Assembly (NCBI GenBank): GCA_030408505.1
Contig: JAUHQI010000002.1
Span: forward strand, 346,674 to 410,673
Length of the DNA: 64,000 nt
Source of the DNA: Candidatus Sacchlamyda saccharinae
GTDB lineage: Bacteria > Chlamydiota > Chlamydiia > Chlamydiales > Rhabdochlamydiaceae
Reading direction: 5' to 3'
Of the stretch, positions 42,525 through 50,955 are shown piece after piece. The notes beneath the pieces are model-generated. The model saw only the letters and a program-made list of their open reading frames with translations, was not told the DNA's origin and made no database searches. The position numbers were made by a program, and so were the translations under genes. The stretch's first letter is position 1. Each line of letters begins with the position of its first letter.

Positions 42525-42562
42525 GATTTGGCCGTTTAGTGAAATGATAAGTGGCCAAATCT
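42525..42562. repeat. 38-bp direct repeat with palindromic ends, copy 1
   Basis: It begins GATTTGGCC and ends GGCCAAATCT, so its ends are 9-bp inverted repeats. It is near-identical to copy 2, with one difference (GAAATG versus GGAATG), and lies 9 bp upstream of the ATPase start. Candidate operator or hairpin. Confidence 0.8.
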
Positions 42563-42576
42563 ATTTTCGCAAGAAC

Positions 42577-42614
42577 GATTTGGCCGTTTAGTGGAATGAT
42601 AAGTGGCCAAATCT
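42577..42614. repeat. 38-bp direct repeat with palindromic ends, copy 2
   Basis: Second copy, 52 bp from copy 1 start to start. Its last base is also the last base of the nnrD stop codon. It could also act as a transcription end for the nnrD operon. Confidence 0.8.
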
Positions 42615-44086
42615 TACTGTATTGACTGGATGGCTTCGGGGAGGTAGTGGATGAGATCAGTGGCGATGATCCCAAAGGAGGTCTCTTCGCGGGCAGCGAT
42701 CTCTCCTGAGAGGGCATGGAGGTAAACGCCTAGGGCTGAGGCATTTCTGGGATCAAGACCTTGAGCTAAGAGTGCGGCGAGAATGCCGGTGAGCACATCG
42801 CCGGTGCCGGCGGTGGCCATACCGGGATCGCCATGGGGGATGATGAGGGGTGTAGTATGGGGGTGGAAAATAATAGTAGGGGCCCCTTTTAGAACTATGG
42901 TGACATTACGGTCTTTGCAATAGGCTAGGCAGTTTTCAATGGTAGGAGGAGCGTCAAGGATCCTCTGCATCTCTTGATGGTGAGGGGTGAGGATCGTTGT
43001 TTCGGGAAGGCGCATCTCTTTGTTTTGCGCGAGGAAGTAGAGGGCATCGGCATCAACGACTGTTGGAAGGGTCGTTTTGCTAAGGAGGGTTTTGACGGCA
43101 GATTCTACATCGGGGGTTCGGCCCGCGCCAGGGCCAATCAGAAGAGCTTTGGCTCTTTTCGATTCTTCGAGAAGGCGCGTATCGTCCTTGAGGTCCCAAG
43201 CTTCTTTGATGAGTTCGTATGGAGCGGTCGCAAGTTCGGTTTCCATCCCTTTTGGATAGAAGAGGCGGATGATTCCTGCGCCCATTTTTAGAGCGGCCAT
43301 AGTGGCCATCATGGCGGCACCAGGCATGCTCTTAGAGCCTGCAACAGCAAGGACGTAGCCAGCGTCATATTTGTGCCGGGCCCTTTCCATCTTAGGAAGA
43401 GCTTTGGCCATTTTTTCCTCAGAGATTAGATTGGCTACAACACTTACATCTTCGGTGTATCTTTCTGGCAACCCAAAATCGACATCGATGAGGTTGCCCA
43501 CATGGTTCCAGCCCTGCTCAATATAAAAACCAATTTTGGGGAGGCCGAGGTAGATCGTAGTGCTCGCTTTGATGGCAACACTTTCAACTTGTCCGGTATT
43601 GCCATTGAGCCCTGAAGGGATATCGATTGCATAGATAGGAAGATTGGATCCGTTTGCTTTTTCAATTACTTCTTCTAAAAACCCATCGGCTGCTCCTTTA
43701 AAACCAGTACCCACAAGAGCATCGAGGATGACACCTTCTTCGAAGGAGGGCTCTGATTGGAGGTGGATGAGTTTGCCCCCTGATTTTAAGAAGCGCTTGC
43801 ACATTTTTTGCGATAAGGGAGAACATTCTTCGATGGGGTAGAGGTGGTAAGCGGTAACGGGATAGTTTTTGTGCTGGAGGATTGCTCCTGCCACAAACCC
43901 ATCGCCGCCATTGTTTCCTTTGCCGATGAGAATATGGATGGGGACGGGGGTAAGGAGATCTTCTTGGAGAACTTGCGCAATACCAGCGCCCGCTCGGTTC
44001 ATATACTCTTCTTCATTTTCGCCGTCTGCAAAAGCCTGCTTTTCCAGCCGCTTCATCTCGTCTGCTGTGACAACGGAGAAGGTCAT
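42614..44086 (-). CDS. nnrD: Bifunctional NAD(P)HX epimerase/dehydratase
   Basis: Repairs hydrated NADH and NADPH. The N-terminal half (about 1-215) is the YjeF epimerase domain (GKGNNGGDGFVAG, AIDIPSGLNGNTG). The C-terminal half is the ADP-dependent dehydratase (AGSKSMPGAAMMA, TILTPHHQEM, VLKGAPTII, GDPGMATAGTGDVLTGI). The ATG at 44086 overlaps the gpsA stop as ATGA and gives 490 aa, the normal size. The longer frame to 44230 inside gpsA is rejected. Coupled with gpsA, an NAD(P)H-dependent dehydrogenase, which makes sense metabolically. Confidence 0.95.
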   Translation of the reverse strand: MTFSVVTADEMKRLEKQAFADGENEEEYMNRAGAGIAQVLQEDLLTPVPIHILIGKGNNGGDGFVAGAILQHKNYPVTAYHLYPIEECSPLSQKMCKRFLKSGGKLIHLQSEPSFEEGVILDALVGTGFKGAADGFLEEVIEKANGSNLPIYAIDIPSGLNGNTGQVESVAIKASTTIYLGLPKIGFYIEQGWNHVGNLIDVDFGLPERYTEDVSVVANLISEEKMAKALPKMERARHKYDAGYVLAVAGSKSMPGAAMMATMAALKMGAGIIRLFYPKGMETELATAPYELIKEAWDLKDDTRLLEESKRAKALLIGPGAGRTPDVESAVKTLLSKTTLPTVVDADALYFLAQNKEMRLPETTILTPHHQEMQRILDAPPTIENCLAYCKDRNVTIVLKGAPTIIFHPHTTPLIIPHGDPGMATAGTGDVLTGILAALLAQGLDPRNASALGVYLHALSGEIAAREETSFGIIATDLIHYLPEAIQSIQ

Positions 44087-45075
44087 AGGTGTTCCTCTTT
44101 GATCGCTCTTTGGAGGAGAGATTTGACCGCATCTTTGGGGTTTAAGCCCTCGTAGACGATAGCGAACACGGCTTCGGTGATGGGAACGGGTATGTTGTTT
44201 TTGCGGCCGAGCTGACGAGCTGATACGCAAGTGTACATCCCTTCAACGACCATGCTGATTTTCTCGCGTGCCTCATCAGGAGAAAGGCCTTCAGCGAGTA
44301 GTCTACCAAAACGGTAGTTGCGAGAAAGAGTGGAGAGGCAAGTGACACAGAGGTCACCCATCCCTGAGAGGCCATTGAGTGTTTCAGGAAGGCACCCTTT
44401 GGTGACAGAGAGTTTGCGGATCTCGTGCAGACCTCGTGTCATGAGCGCTGCTTTGGTGTTGTCTCCAAAGCCAAGGCCATCAGATATACCGCAGGCAATC
44501 GCCATGATGTTTTTCATCGACCCACCAAATTCGACCCCATTTACATCACTATTAGGGTAGACACGGAAGTAAGGCGAGTTGAAGAGTTCGCACACTTTAT
44601 GCATCAGTTTTTTGTCATGAGATGCTGACACAACAGAAGATGGGAGTTTTTGGACAACTTCGTCTGCCAAGCTAGGTCCACTTAAACAGCAGATAGCCGC
44701 TTCTTTACCAAGTATATCTTCGGCTACTTCTGTGAGGACAAGCCCGGTGTCTTGTTCAATACCCTTTGAAGTAATCACTAGGGGGCCGGGAAGAGGGCCA
44801 ATTTCTAGGGCTTTTTGCAAAACTGGGCGCAGCCCTGATGCTGTCACAGATTCTATTACGAAATCGGCGCCCTCAAGCGCTTCTGCCATATCTGAGGTAA
44901 AGGTGAGTTTTTCATCCACATCGCATTTAGGAAGTTTGGGATGCTGCCGCTTTTCACTTAGAAGAGCTGCAAATTCGGGCCTGGAGGTCCACTGAACTAC
45001 GCGATGGCCATTAGAAGCAAGAAGTGTTGAGAGGGCAAAGCCCCAGGTGCCTGCACCGAGATATCCTATTTTCAT
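44083..45075 (-). CDS. gpsA: Glycerol-3-phosphate dehydrogenase [NAD(P)+]
   Basis: Makes sn-glycerol 3-phosphate from dihydroxyacetone phosphate for phospholipid synthesis (330 aa). The N-terminal GYLGAGTWGFALSTLLASNGH is the nucleotide-binding fold, and VEFGGSMKNIMAIACGISDGLGFGDNTKAAL is the catalytic signature with the active Lys. It follows the UDP-sugar pyrophosphorylase and overlaps nnrD by 4 bp. The gpsA-pyrophosphorylase pairing is found in Chlamydia. Confidence 0.97.
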   Translation of the reverse strand: MKIGYLGAGTWGFALSTLLASNGHRVVQWTSRPEFAALLSEKRQHPKLPKCDVDEKLTFTSDMAEALEGADFVIESVTASGLRPVLQKALEIGPLPGPLVITSKGIEQDTGLVLTEVAEDILGKEAAICCLSGPSLADEVVQKLPSSVVSASHDKKLMHKVCELFNSPYFRVYPNSDVNGVEFGGSMKNIMAIACGISDGLGFGDNTKAALMTRGLHEIRKLSVTKGCLPETLNGLSGMGDLCVTCLSTLSRNYRFGRLLAEGLSPDEAREKISMVVEGMYTCVSARQLGRKNNIPVPITEAVFAIVYEGLNPKDAVKSLLQRAIKEEHL

Positions 45076-45099
45076 TTCTGCAGGGTACCATAGTCAAGT

Positions 45100-46134
45100 T
45101 TAAGGCTCAATGTAGGAGCATTTGGGGATGTCTCTTTCTTTCCACTTTTCTTTGATTAGTTCCGTTGGATAGTGAAAAGCAGCATCGAGCTCAAAGATTT
45201 GCTTTGGGGATGCACCGGTGAGTTTTTCCAAGCAGGCGCGATCTCTTTCTAGCAGAGCTCGCTGGACAGGTCCCACATCATCGCGGGTTTTTAGAGGTGC
45301 GAAGGTATGTTCTCTTGGATAGAGGATCACTTCAATTTTTTCTGCGTGAGGCAGAAGATCAAAAATAAAACACTCTCGCTTAATCATGGGCGTTCCATTT
45401 AAGAATTTCTTCACTTCGTGCAAAGGCAGATCAAGGTCTTTTGCTTTTTCCACAAAAGCCATGCTAAAACAAAAGAGGCTCGTATTAGCCAGATTCCACT
45501 CTTCGGGAGGATTTTCAGAGTATTCGACAATAGTGATCTTCCCCTCTTTTTTACCAATAACCCCCACGTTCTCGACGGGACTCAATTTCTCTACTGCCTT
45601 GATTGTCACATCAGCTCCCGCTTTGTACTGGATACCCACTTGGTTGGCATCAAAGGGTTCTGCTAAGGGATTATCAATGAGAATAGTTTGGACGTATTCT
45701 ACTCCAGCTGCTTTCCACTTCTCAAATAGACCCGATTGGTAAAAGCATTTCAAGACCTCTCCGTTGCCGTTAGGCCTAGCTTCTCCAAGCGGCTGTTTTT
45801 CCATATCCAGTAAGGGGACGAGGTTTTGAGCAAAGTGTTCGATGGTTCCATTGAACGCTTTTTCAGTACTTACTTGATTGATGGGCGAGGTCATCACTGC
45901 GCATTTCAGATCTCTAGCAAAGTGGGCGCGTGCAGCCACCACTTTCTCTTCGAGCATTTGGAACAAAGTTTTTTGTCTGACAAGAGATAGTGGGAATGTC
46001 CCCTTAGGACCATCCCACCCCAATCTACTCCCATCGCCCCCTGCTAGGACGATACAACCTACCTTTCCCGCTGCGATGAGCGCTCTTCCCAATGCGATGT
46101 CATCTGGATTTCCCGCTTTGCTATATGTGTCCAT
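45100..46134 (-). CDS. Eukaryote-type UDP-sugar pyrophosphorylase (UDPGP family)
   Basis: A 344-aa nucleotidyltransferase making UDP-glucose or UDP-GlcNAc from UTP and the sugar 1-phosphate. The UDPGP family motif is CIVLAGGDGSRLGWDGPKGT (28-47). Later NGNGEVLKCF and the uridine-binding EYVQTILIDNPLAEP block match UAP1/UGP2-like enzymes rather than bacterial GalU or GlmU. Chlamydia has a homologue at the same place. It probably supplies UDP-glucose for the UDP-glucuronate pathway inferred at 32-38 kb, but specificity is not settled. Start overlaps the GT9 gene by 14 bp. Confidence 0.85.
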   Translation of the reverse strand: MDTYSKAGNPDDIALGRALIAAGKVGCIVLAGGDGSRLGWDGPKGTFPLSLVRQKTLFQMLEEKVVAARAHFARDLKCAVMTSPINQVSTEKAFNGTIEHFAQNLVPLLDMEKQPLGEARPNGNGEVLKCFYQSGLFEKWKAAGVEYVQTILIDNPLAEPFDANQVGIQYKAGADVTIKAVEKLSPVENVGVIGKKEGKITIVEYSENPPEEWNLANTSLFCFSMAFVEKAKDLDLPLHEVKKFLNGTPMIKRECFIFDLLPHAEKIEVILYPREHTFAPLKTRDDVGPVQRALLERDRACLEKLTGASPKQIFELDAAFHYPTELIKEKWKERDIPKCSYIEP

Positions 46135-46999
46135 ATACCTCTTGGGCCGTAATCGTGCTGATATCCTTATCTTTACCTAGAATCGGAATATGCTGCAGTC
46201 TTTTATTTGGCGAGGCGACATTTTGCTTTAGGATCCCCATGAAGGGATCGGCCCAAAGAGAAATGTGTTTGATGGGGAAATCTTCGTTTAAGTAGTAGAC
46301 CATACTACTCACACCCGAATCGGGAACCACTAAGGCCTCGCACCGGTTTTTGATGATGGAGAGGAGCTCAAACAAAGGGGTATCGCCCCTTAGATCGATC
46401 ACTCCATCGATTGCAAAGTTGTCATCTTTTGCAAAACCAAAGAGAAGTACTTTTTTTCCGCTTGCAGTGACCTTTTTAAAAAGCTCTTGCCAAGATTCTA
46501 GGGGCCAATTGCGCCAATGAGCATAATTCGTCTCGGTTTGCACGTGCGCCCCCACATATTTTTCGTTTGGATCGAGCCCATATTTTCCGCAAAGTCCATC
46601 CCATTTTTCTTGCCAGTGCAACAAAGGAGTGAGTGTTCCTCGTTGCCAGGTTACCCACTGGGACGGGTCGGGATTTTCGAGAATCACATCAAAATCCTCG
46701 GAGTTGACAAAAGAGCGGACATCGACCTTGTCTCCCCTTTTGAGCCCCTCTGCTACGATCACCTCGAAATCCCCTAAAAGAGTGAATCCATCTTTTAAAT
46801 TCTCGCGAGTCAAAAACGTGATCTTCGCATCGGGAATTTTTTCTCGTATCCGGTGTACGATGGCAAAAAGCCCTAAAGCAATATCACCAAGCCCTCGGTT
46901 CCAAAACAGGAGAAAAGTCTGCGCCTTTTTTTTCTCCGCTTTTTTGAGCAAAGCATCCAGTGGATTGGGGCCCAATTTACGAAGTAGTTTTTTTAGCAT
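46121..46999 (-). CDS. GT9-like glycosyltransferase (heptosyltransferase-like)
   Basis: A 292-aa protein resembling the heptosyltransferase family in its two Rossmann halves: FLLFWNRGLGDIALGLFAI near the N-terminus and the C-terminal FELLSIIKNRCEALVVPDSGVSSMVYYL, which corresponds to the donor-binding D-S-G region. It is shorter than WaaF and more divergent. It follows waaF directly (stop and start adjacent) and overlaps the pyrophosphorylase. It probably adds a sugar, perhaps a second heptose, to the LPS core. Confidence 0.75.
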   Translation of the reverse strand: MLKKLLRKLGPNPLDALLKKAEKKKAQTFLLFWNRGLGDIALGLFAIVHRIREKIPDAKITFLTRENLKDGFTLLGDFEVIVAEGLKRGDKVDVRSFVNSEDFDVILENPDPSQWVTWQRGTLTPLLHWQEKWDGLCGKYGLDPNEKYVGAHVQTETNYAHWRNWPLESWQELFKKVTASGKKVLLFGFAKDDNFAIDGVIDLRGDTPLFELLSIIKNRCEALVVPDSGVSSMVYYLNEDFPIKHISLWADPFMGILKQNVASPNKRLQHIPILGKDKDISTITAQEVYGHI

Positions 47000-48091
47000 T
47001 TATGCCGTGATGTGAAGTTTAGATTTTTTCTTGTAGCTATGCAGAATGGACTGGTAGACCTCTTCTGCTTCAATCTCTTTCATGCAGCGGAAATCAATTG
47101 GGCAAGTCCGTTGATAGCATGGAGAGCACTCCACATGCTTGTGGATCACCTTGCCCGTGCGATAGGGACCTGTGACAATTTCGTTGGTCGAACCAAAAAG
47201 AGCCACGATCTTCGTGCCAAGCGCATCGGCGATGTGCATCGGGCCGCTGTCGTTTGTTAAAAGGACATCACACAAACTAATAAGTGTGGCCACTTCTCTA
47301 AGCGAAGTAAGGCCCGCCAAGTTGATGACGCGGGGGCCAAGACCCTGGCAGATTTGTTTGACCAAAGGAGCGGTGGGTTGGTCACCGAAAAAAACAATGC
47401 TCACATTGGGATCTTTCAGAAGTTTTGCAGCCACCTCTTTAAAACGCTCAGGGAGCCAACATTTTGCCGAGCCATAGGTAGCGCCGGGGTTGATCCCGAT
47501 CACAGTCTTGTCTTTAGTCACGCCATGCTGCACAAGAAGCATGCGCGCTTGTTCGACCTCTTTGTCAGCAAGAAAAAGACGCGGCGAGGTATTCGAAACC
47601 TCTATACCTAGGGGCTCCAAGAGCATTTTGTATGTGGCTACCAGATGCTGCCGCTCTACGCTCGATGGAAAAGCAACCGGGTGGGTCAATAAAAAACGGC
47701 GTCCATTGCAATCATAGCCAAGCCGTGTCTTCACTTTCCCTTGCCAAAACCACCAAGCAGAAGAGAGTGAGTGGGTCAAAAGGATCCCCAGGTCATATTT
47801 TCCCTGGCGGAGCTTTTCAATAATATCTTTCTTGTCACTTCTTCTAGAAAAGCTGCTGGTTTTGCTAAAGCAAAAGAGCTCATCCACTTCTGGATCTTCT
47901 TTTAAAAGATCGCAGATGGGAGCTCTACACATCGCTGTGATCGAAGCATTAGGATAGTTTTTTCTAAGATCTGAAAGAATGGGCGTTGCCATCACCATAT
48001 CCCCAATCCAGTTGGGCATTCGTACGATGATGTTCTTAAACTCGATTCCTTGGATAGGTTTCACGCACTTAAACCTTGTGTAAAGTCTCAA
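47000..48091 (-). CDS. waaF: LPS heptosyltransferase (WaaF-like)
   Basis: GT9 enzyme (363 aa) transferring heptose from ADP-heptose to the LPS inner core. NIIVRMPNWIGDMVMATPIL, GINPGATYGSAKCWLPERF, the TNDSGPMHIADALGTKIVALFG donor-binding block and the HVECSPCYQRTCP segment are typical of WaaF. With RfaE2 encoded at 5 kb this supports a heptose-containing core, unlike Chlamydia, whose LPS I recall as Kdo-only. First gene of a five-gene minus-strand operon to nnrD. Confidence 0.88.
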   Translation of the reverse strand: MRLYTRFKCVKPIQGIEFKNIIVRMPNWIGDMVMATPILSDLRKNYPNASITAMCRAPICDLLKEDPEVDELFCFSKTSSFSRRSDKKDIIEKLRQGKYDLGILLTHSLSSAWWFWQGKVKTRLGYDCNGRRFLLTHPVAFPSSVERQHLVATYKMLLEPLGIEVSNTSPRLFLADKEVEQARMLLVQHGVTKDKTVIGINPGATYGSAKCWLPERFKEVAAKLLKDPNVSIVFFGDQPTAPLVKQICQGLGPRVINLAGLTSLREVATLISLCDVLLTNDSGPMHIADALGTKIVALFGSTNEIVTGPYRTGKVIHKHVECSPCYQRTCPIDFRCMKEIEAEEVYQSILHSYKKKSKLHITA

Positions 48092-48141
48092 AATAGCAAA
48101 TACCTCGTGATTTTGTACAGGCTAGAATATATATTGAGGGT

Positions 48142-48633
48142 ATGATCATCCTCGGCATAGATCCCGGCACCCGCTCAACAGGCTATGGCATCATAGACCA
48201 CTCAACCCACTCATCAGTTGCCCTCGACTACGGATGCATCCGCCCTCCAGCAAAAGCGACAAGCTCGCAAAGATATCTTATTATTTTTGAAGGGATAGAA
48301 GATCTCATTGCCAAACATAAGCCCAAAGCGCTCGCTGTTGAATCTCAGTTCATGCACAAAAATGCCCTCAGCGCCATGAAACTCGGCATGGCAAGAGCCA
48401 TGGCCATCCTCGCAGCTGAAAGAGCCGGCATCCCTATCTACGAGTACGCCCCAAAAAAAGCCAAAAAAGCCGTAGTCGGCACCGGTGGAGCAACCAAAAG
48501 CCAAGTCCAAAAAATGATCCAAGTCCTCCTCAACTTATCAGAGCTACCCACCCCCGACGACGCAGCCGATGCACTTGCCCTTGCACTTTGCCACGCACAT
48601 GAAGTAAAGTATCAATCATGTTTGAGTACTTAA
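48142..48633 (+). CDS. ruvC: Holliday junction resolvase RuvC
   Basis: RNase H-fold endonuclease resolving Holliday junctions with RuvAB (163 aa). IILGIDPGTRSTGYGII holds the first catalytic Asp, LAVESQFMHKN the Glu, and TPDDAADALALALCHAH the last acidic pair. It starts with ATG 1 nt after GAGGG. A TAGAAT (48123-48128) lies upstream but has no good -35. Overlaps ruvA by 16 bp, as in Chlamydia where the two are adjacent. Confidence 0.97.
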   Translation: MIILGIDPGTRSTGYGIIDHSTHSSVALDYGCIRPPAKATSSQRYLIIFEGIEDLIAKHKPKALAVESQFMHKNALSAMKLGMARAMAILAAERAGIPIYEYAPKKAKKAVVGTGGATKSQVQKMIQVLLNLSELPTPDDAADALALALCHAHEVKYQSCLST

Positions 48634-49196
48634 AGGGCACCCTCATCGATGCCACTCCCAGCAAAATCACAATCGACGTAAATGGGGTTGGCTACTGCCT
48701 CTTCATTTCGATTGCTACCTTCGAAAAACTTCCCAATCCCAACACCGAAGTAAAGCTTTACACCTCTTTTATCGTCCGAGAAGACTCTCAAAAACTTTTT
48801 GGATTCTTAACCCCGAATGAAAGAGATTTTTTTCACACACTCTGTGACATTTCAGGGATTGGCCCGCGCCTGGCAATTGCTATCCTCGGCCACATGACCA
48901 TCGAAGATCTCTATGAAGCCGTTTCCCATCACAATACAAAAGCCATATCCAGCATCCCTGGCATCGGAAAAAAAATGGCCGAAAGACTCATTCTCGAACT
49001 ACAGGGTAAATTTGAAACAACCAGCAAAGAAAAAGTTTATTCTGCAAAGGGCCCTCTAGCGGATGCCATCTCAGCCCTCATCAACCTTGGCTACAACCCA
49101 ATGGACGCCCAAAAAGCTGTGCAAATGGCCGCCAAACAAGCACAAGACCCACCGCTTGCCGAGCTCATTTCCCTCGCACTCAAAGCCAAAAAATGA
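48618..49196 (+). CDS. ruvA: Holliday junction DNA helicase subunit RuvA
   Basis: Tetrameric junction-binding protein (192 aa). Domain I is an OB-fold (MFEYLKGTLIDATPSKITIDVNGVGY). Domain II has two helix-hairpin-helix motifs (DISGIGPRLAIAILG, SIPGIGKKMAERLILEL). Domain III (ADAISALINLGYNPMDAQKAV) contacts RuvB. ruvB is not in the window. Overlaps ruvC by 16 bp and the next gene by 4 bp. Confidence 0.97.
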   Translation: MFEYLKGTLIDATPSKITIDVNGVGYCLFISIATFEKLPNPNTEVKLYTSFIVREDSQKLFGFLTPNERDFFHTLCDISGIGPRLAIAILGHMTIEDLYEAVSHHNTKAISSIPGIGKKMAERLILELQGKFETTSKEKVYSAKGPLADAISALINLGYNPMDAQKAVQMAAKQAQDPPLAELISLALKAKK

Positions 49197-50173
49197 TATC
49201 CTTGCTGGCCATGCCAGCACCTATAGAATCAGCTCCTCTTTTTCAAGCCCAGTGGCCAAGGTCCCTAGACCCAGCCCTACGCCCTATCACAGAAAAGGTA
49301 AGTAAAGTTTTTTGGAATATCATCTCGATCGTGATCTTCCCCATTGGCCTGGTTCGCCTAGCTAGAAGCTTTATAAGCCAGGTTGCCTTCAAAGTGATTA
49401 TCCCAGGCAGTCTCGATTACACTGACAAACTAGAAATACATACTCCAATCAAAACCCCAGACGGAGCCATCATCGATAGCGTATTCGTCAAAGGGAAGCA
49501 CCCAGACAAGGTTGTCCTTTTTGAAGGGGGCAACTGTGAGATGTATGAGACCTCTTGCCCGGATTGGTTCGATAGAATCGCTCCTGTTGGCGCCTCATTG
49601 CTATTCTTAAATCCAAGAGGGGTAGGGCTAAGCAGAGGCATGCTTAATAGCGAGGGCTACGCCCTCGATGTTTATGCCGCAGCTGAATACCTCATCCAAG
49701 AAAAAGGGATCGACCCCGAAAACATCCTCTTTGCCGGATTCTCAATGGGCGCTGCCAACACCACCCGCGGAGCGGCTCTTATCCAGGAGAAATACCCCGA
49801 CAAAAAAATCTCTGCGCTTAACATCAACTCCTTTTCTTCACTCGAAACTGAAATCTATTATGCAGCAGGAAGATTGGCTTATCTCGGATCAAAACTTTTT
49901 GGCCTCAACAAAGACGTCAAAAAGGCGTGGGATACCCTCAAAGGGGAAAAAGTGATCTTGCACAACCCCAATGATCCAGTGATTCCACTACCTGCTCAAC
50001 TAGCGACAGCCGTCAAAAAAGATCCAATAGGAACAACCCGCATCCTCGAGCTCTCATCTGAAGCCACCCATTTCGGTTTAGAAGGGAAAACTCTAGAGCT
50101 AGCTCTTAGACACCTACTTAACAGCCCTTCTTGGTGGTTTAGCCCTGCAAAGCTGACTGGAGTGACTGTATGA
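49193..50173 (+). CDS. Chlamydial DUF818/CHLPS-type alpha/beta hydrolase
   Basis: A 326-aa protein with an N-terminal hydrophobic stretch (about 40-58, FWNIISIVIFPIGLV) and an alpha/beta hydrolase core. VVLFEGGNCEMYE, LFLNPRGVGLS and the elbow LFAGFSMGAANT with Ser184 are clear; a late His in EATHFGLEG could complete the triad. It resembles the Chlamydiae-specific CHLPS 43-kDa/DUF818 family. Substrate unknown; a membrane-linked or secreted lipase/esterase is possible. It overlaps ruvA and the peptidase gene by ATGA-type junctions, an odd place for such a gene. Confidence 0.75.
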   Translation: MISLLAMPAPIESAPLFQAQWPRSLDPALRPITEKVSKVFWNIISIVIFPIGLVRLARSFISQVAFKVIIPGSLDYTDKLEIHTPIKTPDGAIIDSVFVKGKHPDKVVLFEGGNCEMYETSCPDWFDRIAPVGASLLFLNPRGVGLSRGMLNSEGYALDVYAAAEYLIQEKGIDPENILFAGFSMGAANTTRGAALIQEKYPDKKISALNINSFSSLETEIYYAAGRLAYLGSKLFGLNKDVKKAWDTLKGEKVILHNPNDPVIPLPAQLATAVKKDPIGTTRILELSSEATHFGLEGKTLELALRHLLNSPSWWFSPAKLTGVTV

Positions 50174-50955
50174 ACCAGGTCAGACCCTACAAAGATTTAG
50201 CCGAGCGCTACCTTTTCGAAATGACAACCAAGTACACCCCTGTCGAGGTCAAAGTCGACCCCGCAACATGCTATGCTGCTGCACTGCCCAAAACAAAAAC
50301 GCTCTACATGCACCCACTCACAGCCATTGGCCCAAGCGACCTTCCTACAAACCTTCGCGTGACTGGACCAGACGATCCCAAGCTAAGATCCCCCCACTAC
50401 TTCCACCACCTAAAAAGCTTCCTTGCCAATAAATTCGATATCGACCCCACTAAACTCACAAACCTCCGAAGCATTTTTGATATGCACCTTAGAACTTGGC
50501 AAAACCCCAAGCTCATCAGCCGAATCAAACGTTTTGCAATCGCTCATGAAGTAGGCCATATTTTTCATGGGCACCAAACAAGATCCTGGGATAAATTTTT
50601 TGGCTATATCCTTTCTGTAATCATCTCTGTAGCCCTATTGGAATTCCTCCCCTTCTTCACCGCAATCCTCTGCACAATTGCTGTTGCAGACGTTTGTTAT
50701 CGTGGCTTCAAGGCCCTACGCGAATACTCTGAACAATACCAAGAAAAAGAAGCCGACCTCAAAGCCCTCGAAGTGACCAGTGATTTCATAGGGGCAAAAG
50801 CCTTTTTCAAAGCGCTCGATCGGAGTTATCAAAAAAACTGGAACCAACTCAACCTATGGCAAAGATGCCAGCGCGCCATCCTCCATCCCGAAAGCCTTTT
50901 CCACATCTCCCACCCTTCTCCAGAAACCCGCATCAACTATCTACGGAGAGCATGA
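50170..50955 (+). CDS. M48-like membrane zinc peptidase
   Basis: A 261-aa metallopeptidase. The zinc motif HEVGH is His126, Glu127 and His130, and the third ligand is probably Glu194 in EKEADLKAL, the layout of M48 (HtpX/Oma1-type). A hydrophobic hairpin (about 145-178) sits between the two, as in membrane-bound members. SPETRINYL near the C-terminus is also typical. It probably does membrane-protein quality control. It overlaps the DUF818 gene and trmE by 4 bp each, so it is in the ruvC-nth transcript. Confidence 0.82.
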   Translation: MNQVRPYKDLAERYLFEMTTKYTPVEVKVDPATCYAAALPKTKTLYMHPLTAIGPSDLPTNLRVTGPDDPKLRSPHYFHHLKSFLANKFDIDPTKLTNLRSIFDMHLRTWQNPKLISRIKRFAIAHEVGHIFHGHQTRSWDKFFGYILSVIISVALLEFLPFFTAILCTIAVADVCYRGFKALREYSEQYQEKEADLKALEVTSDFIGAKAFFKALDRSYQKNWNQLNLWQRCQRAILHPESLFHISHPSPETRINYLRRA

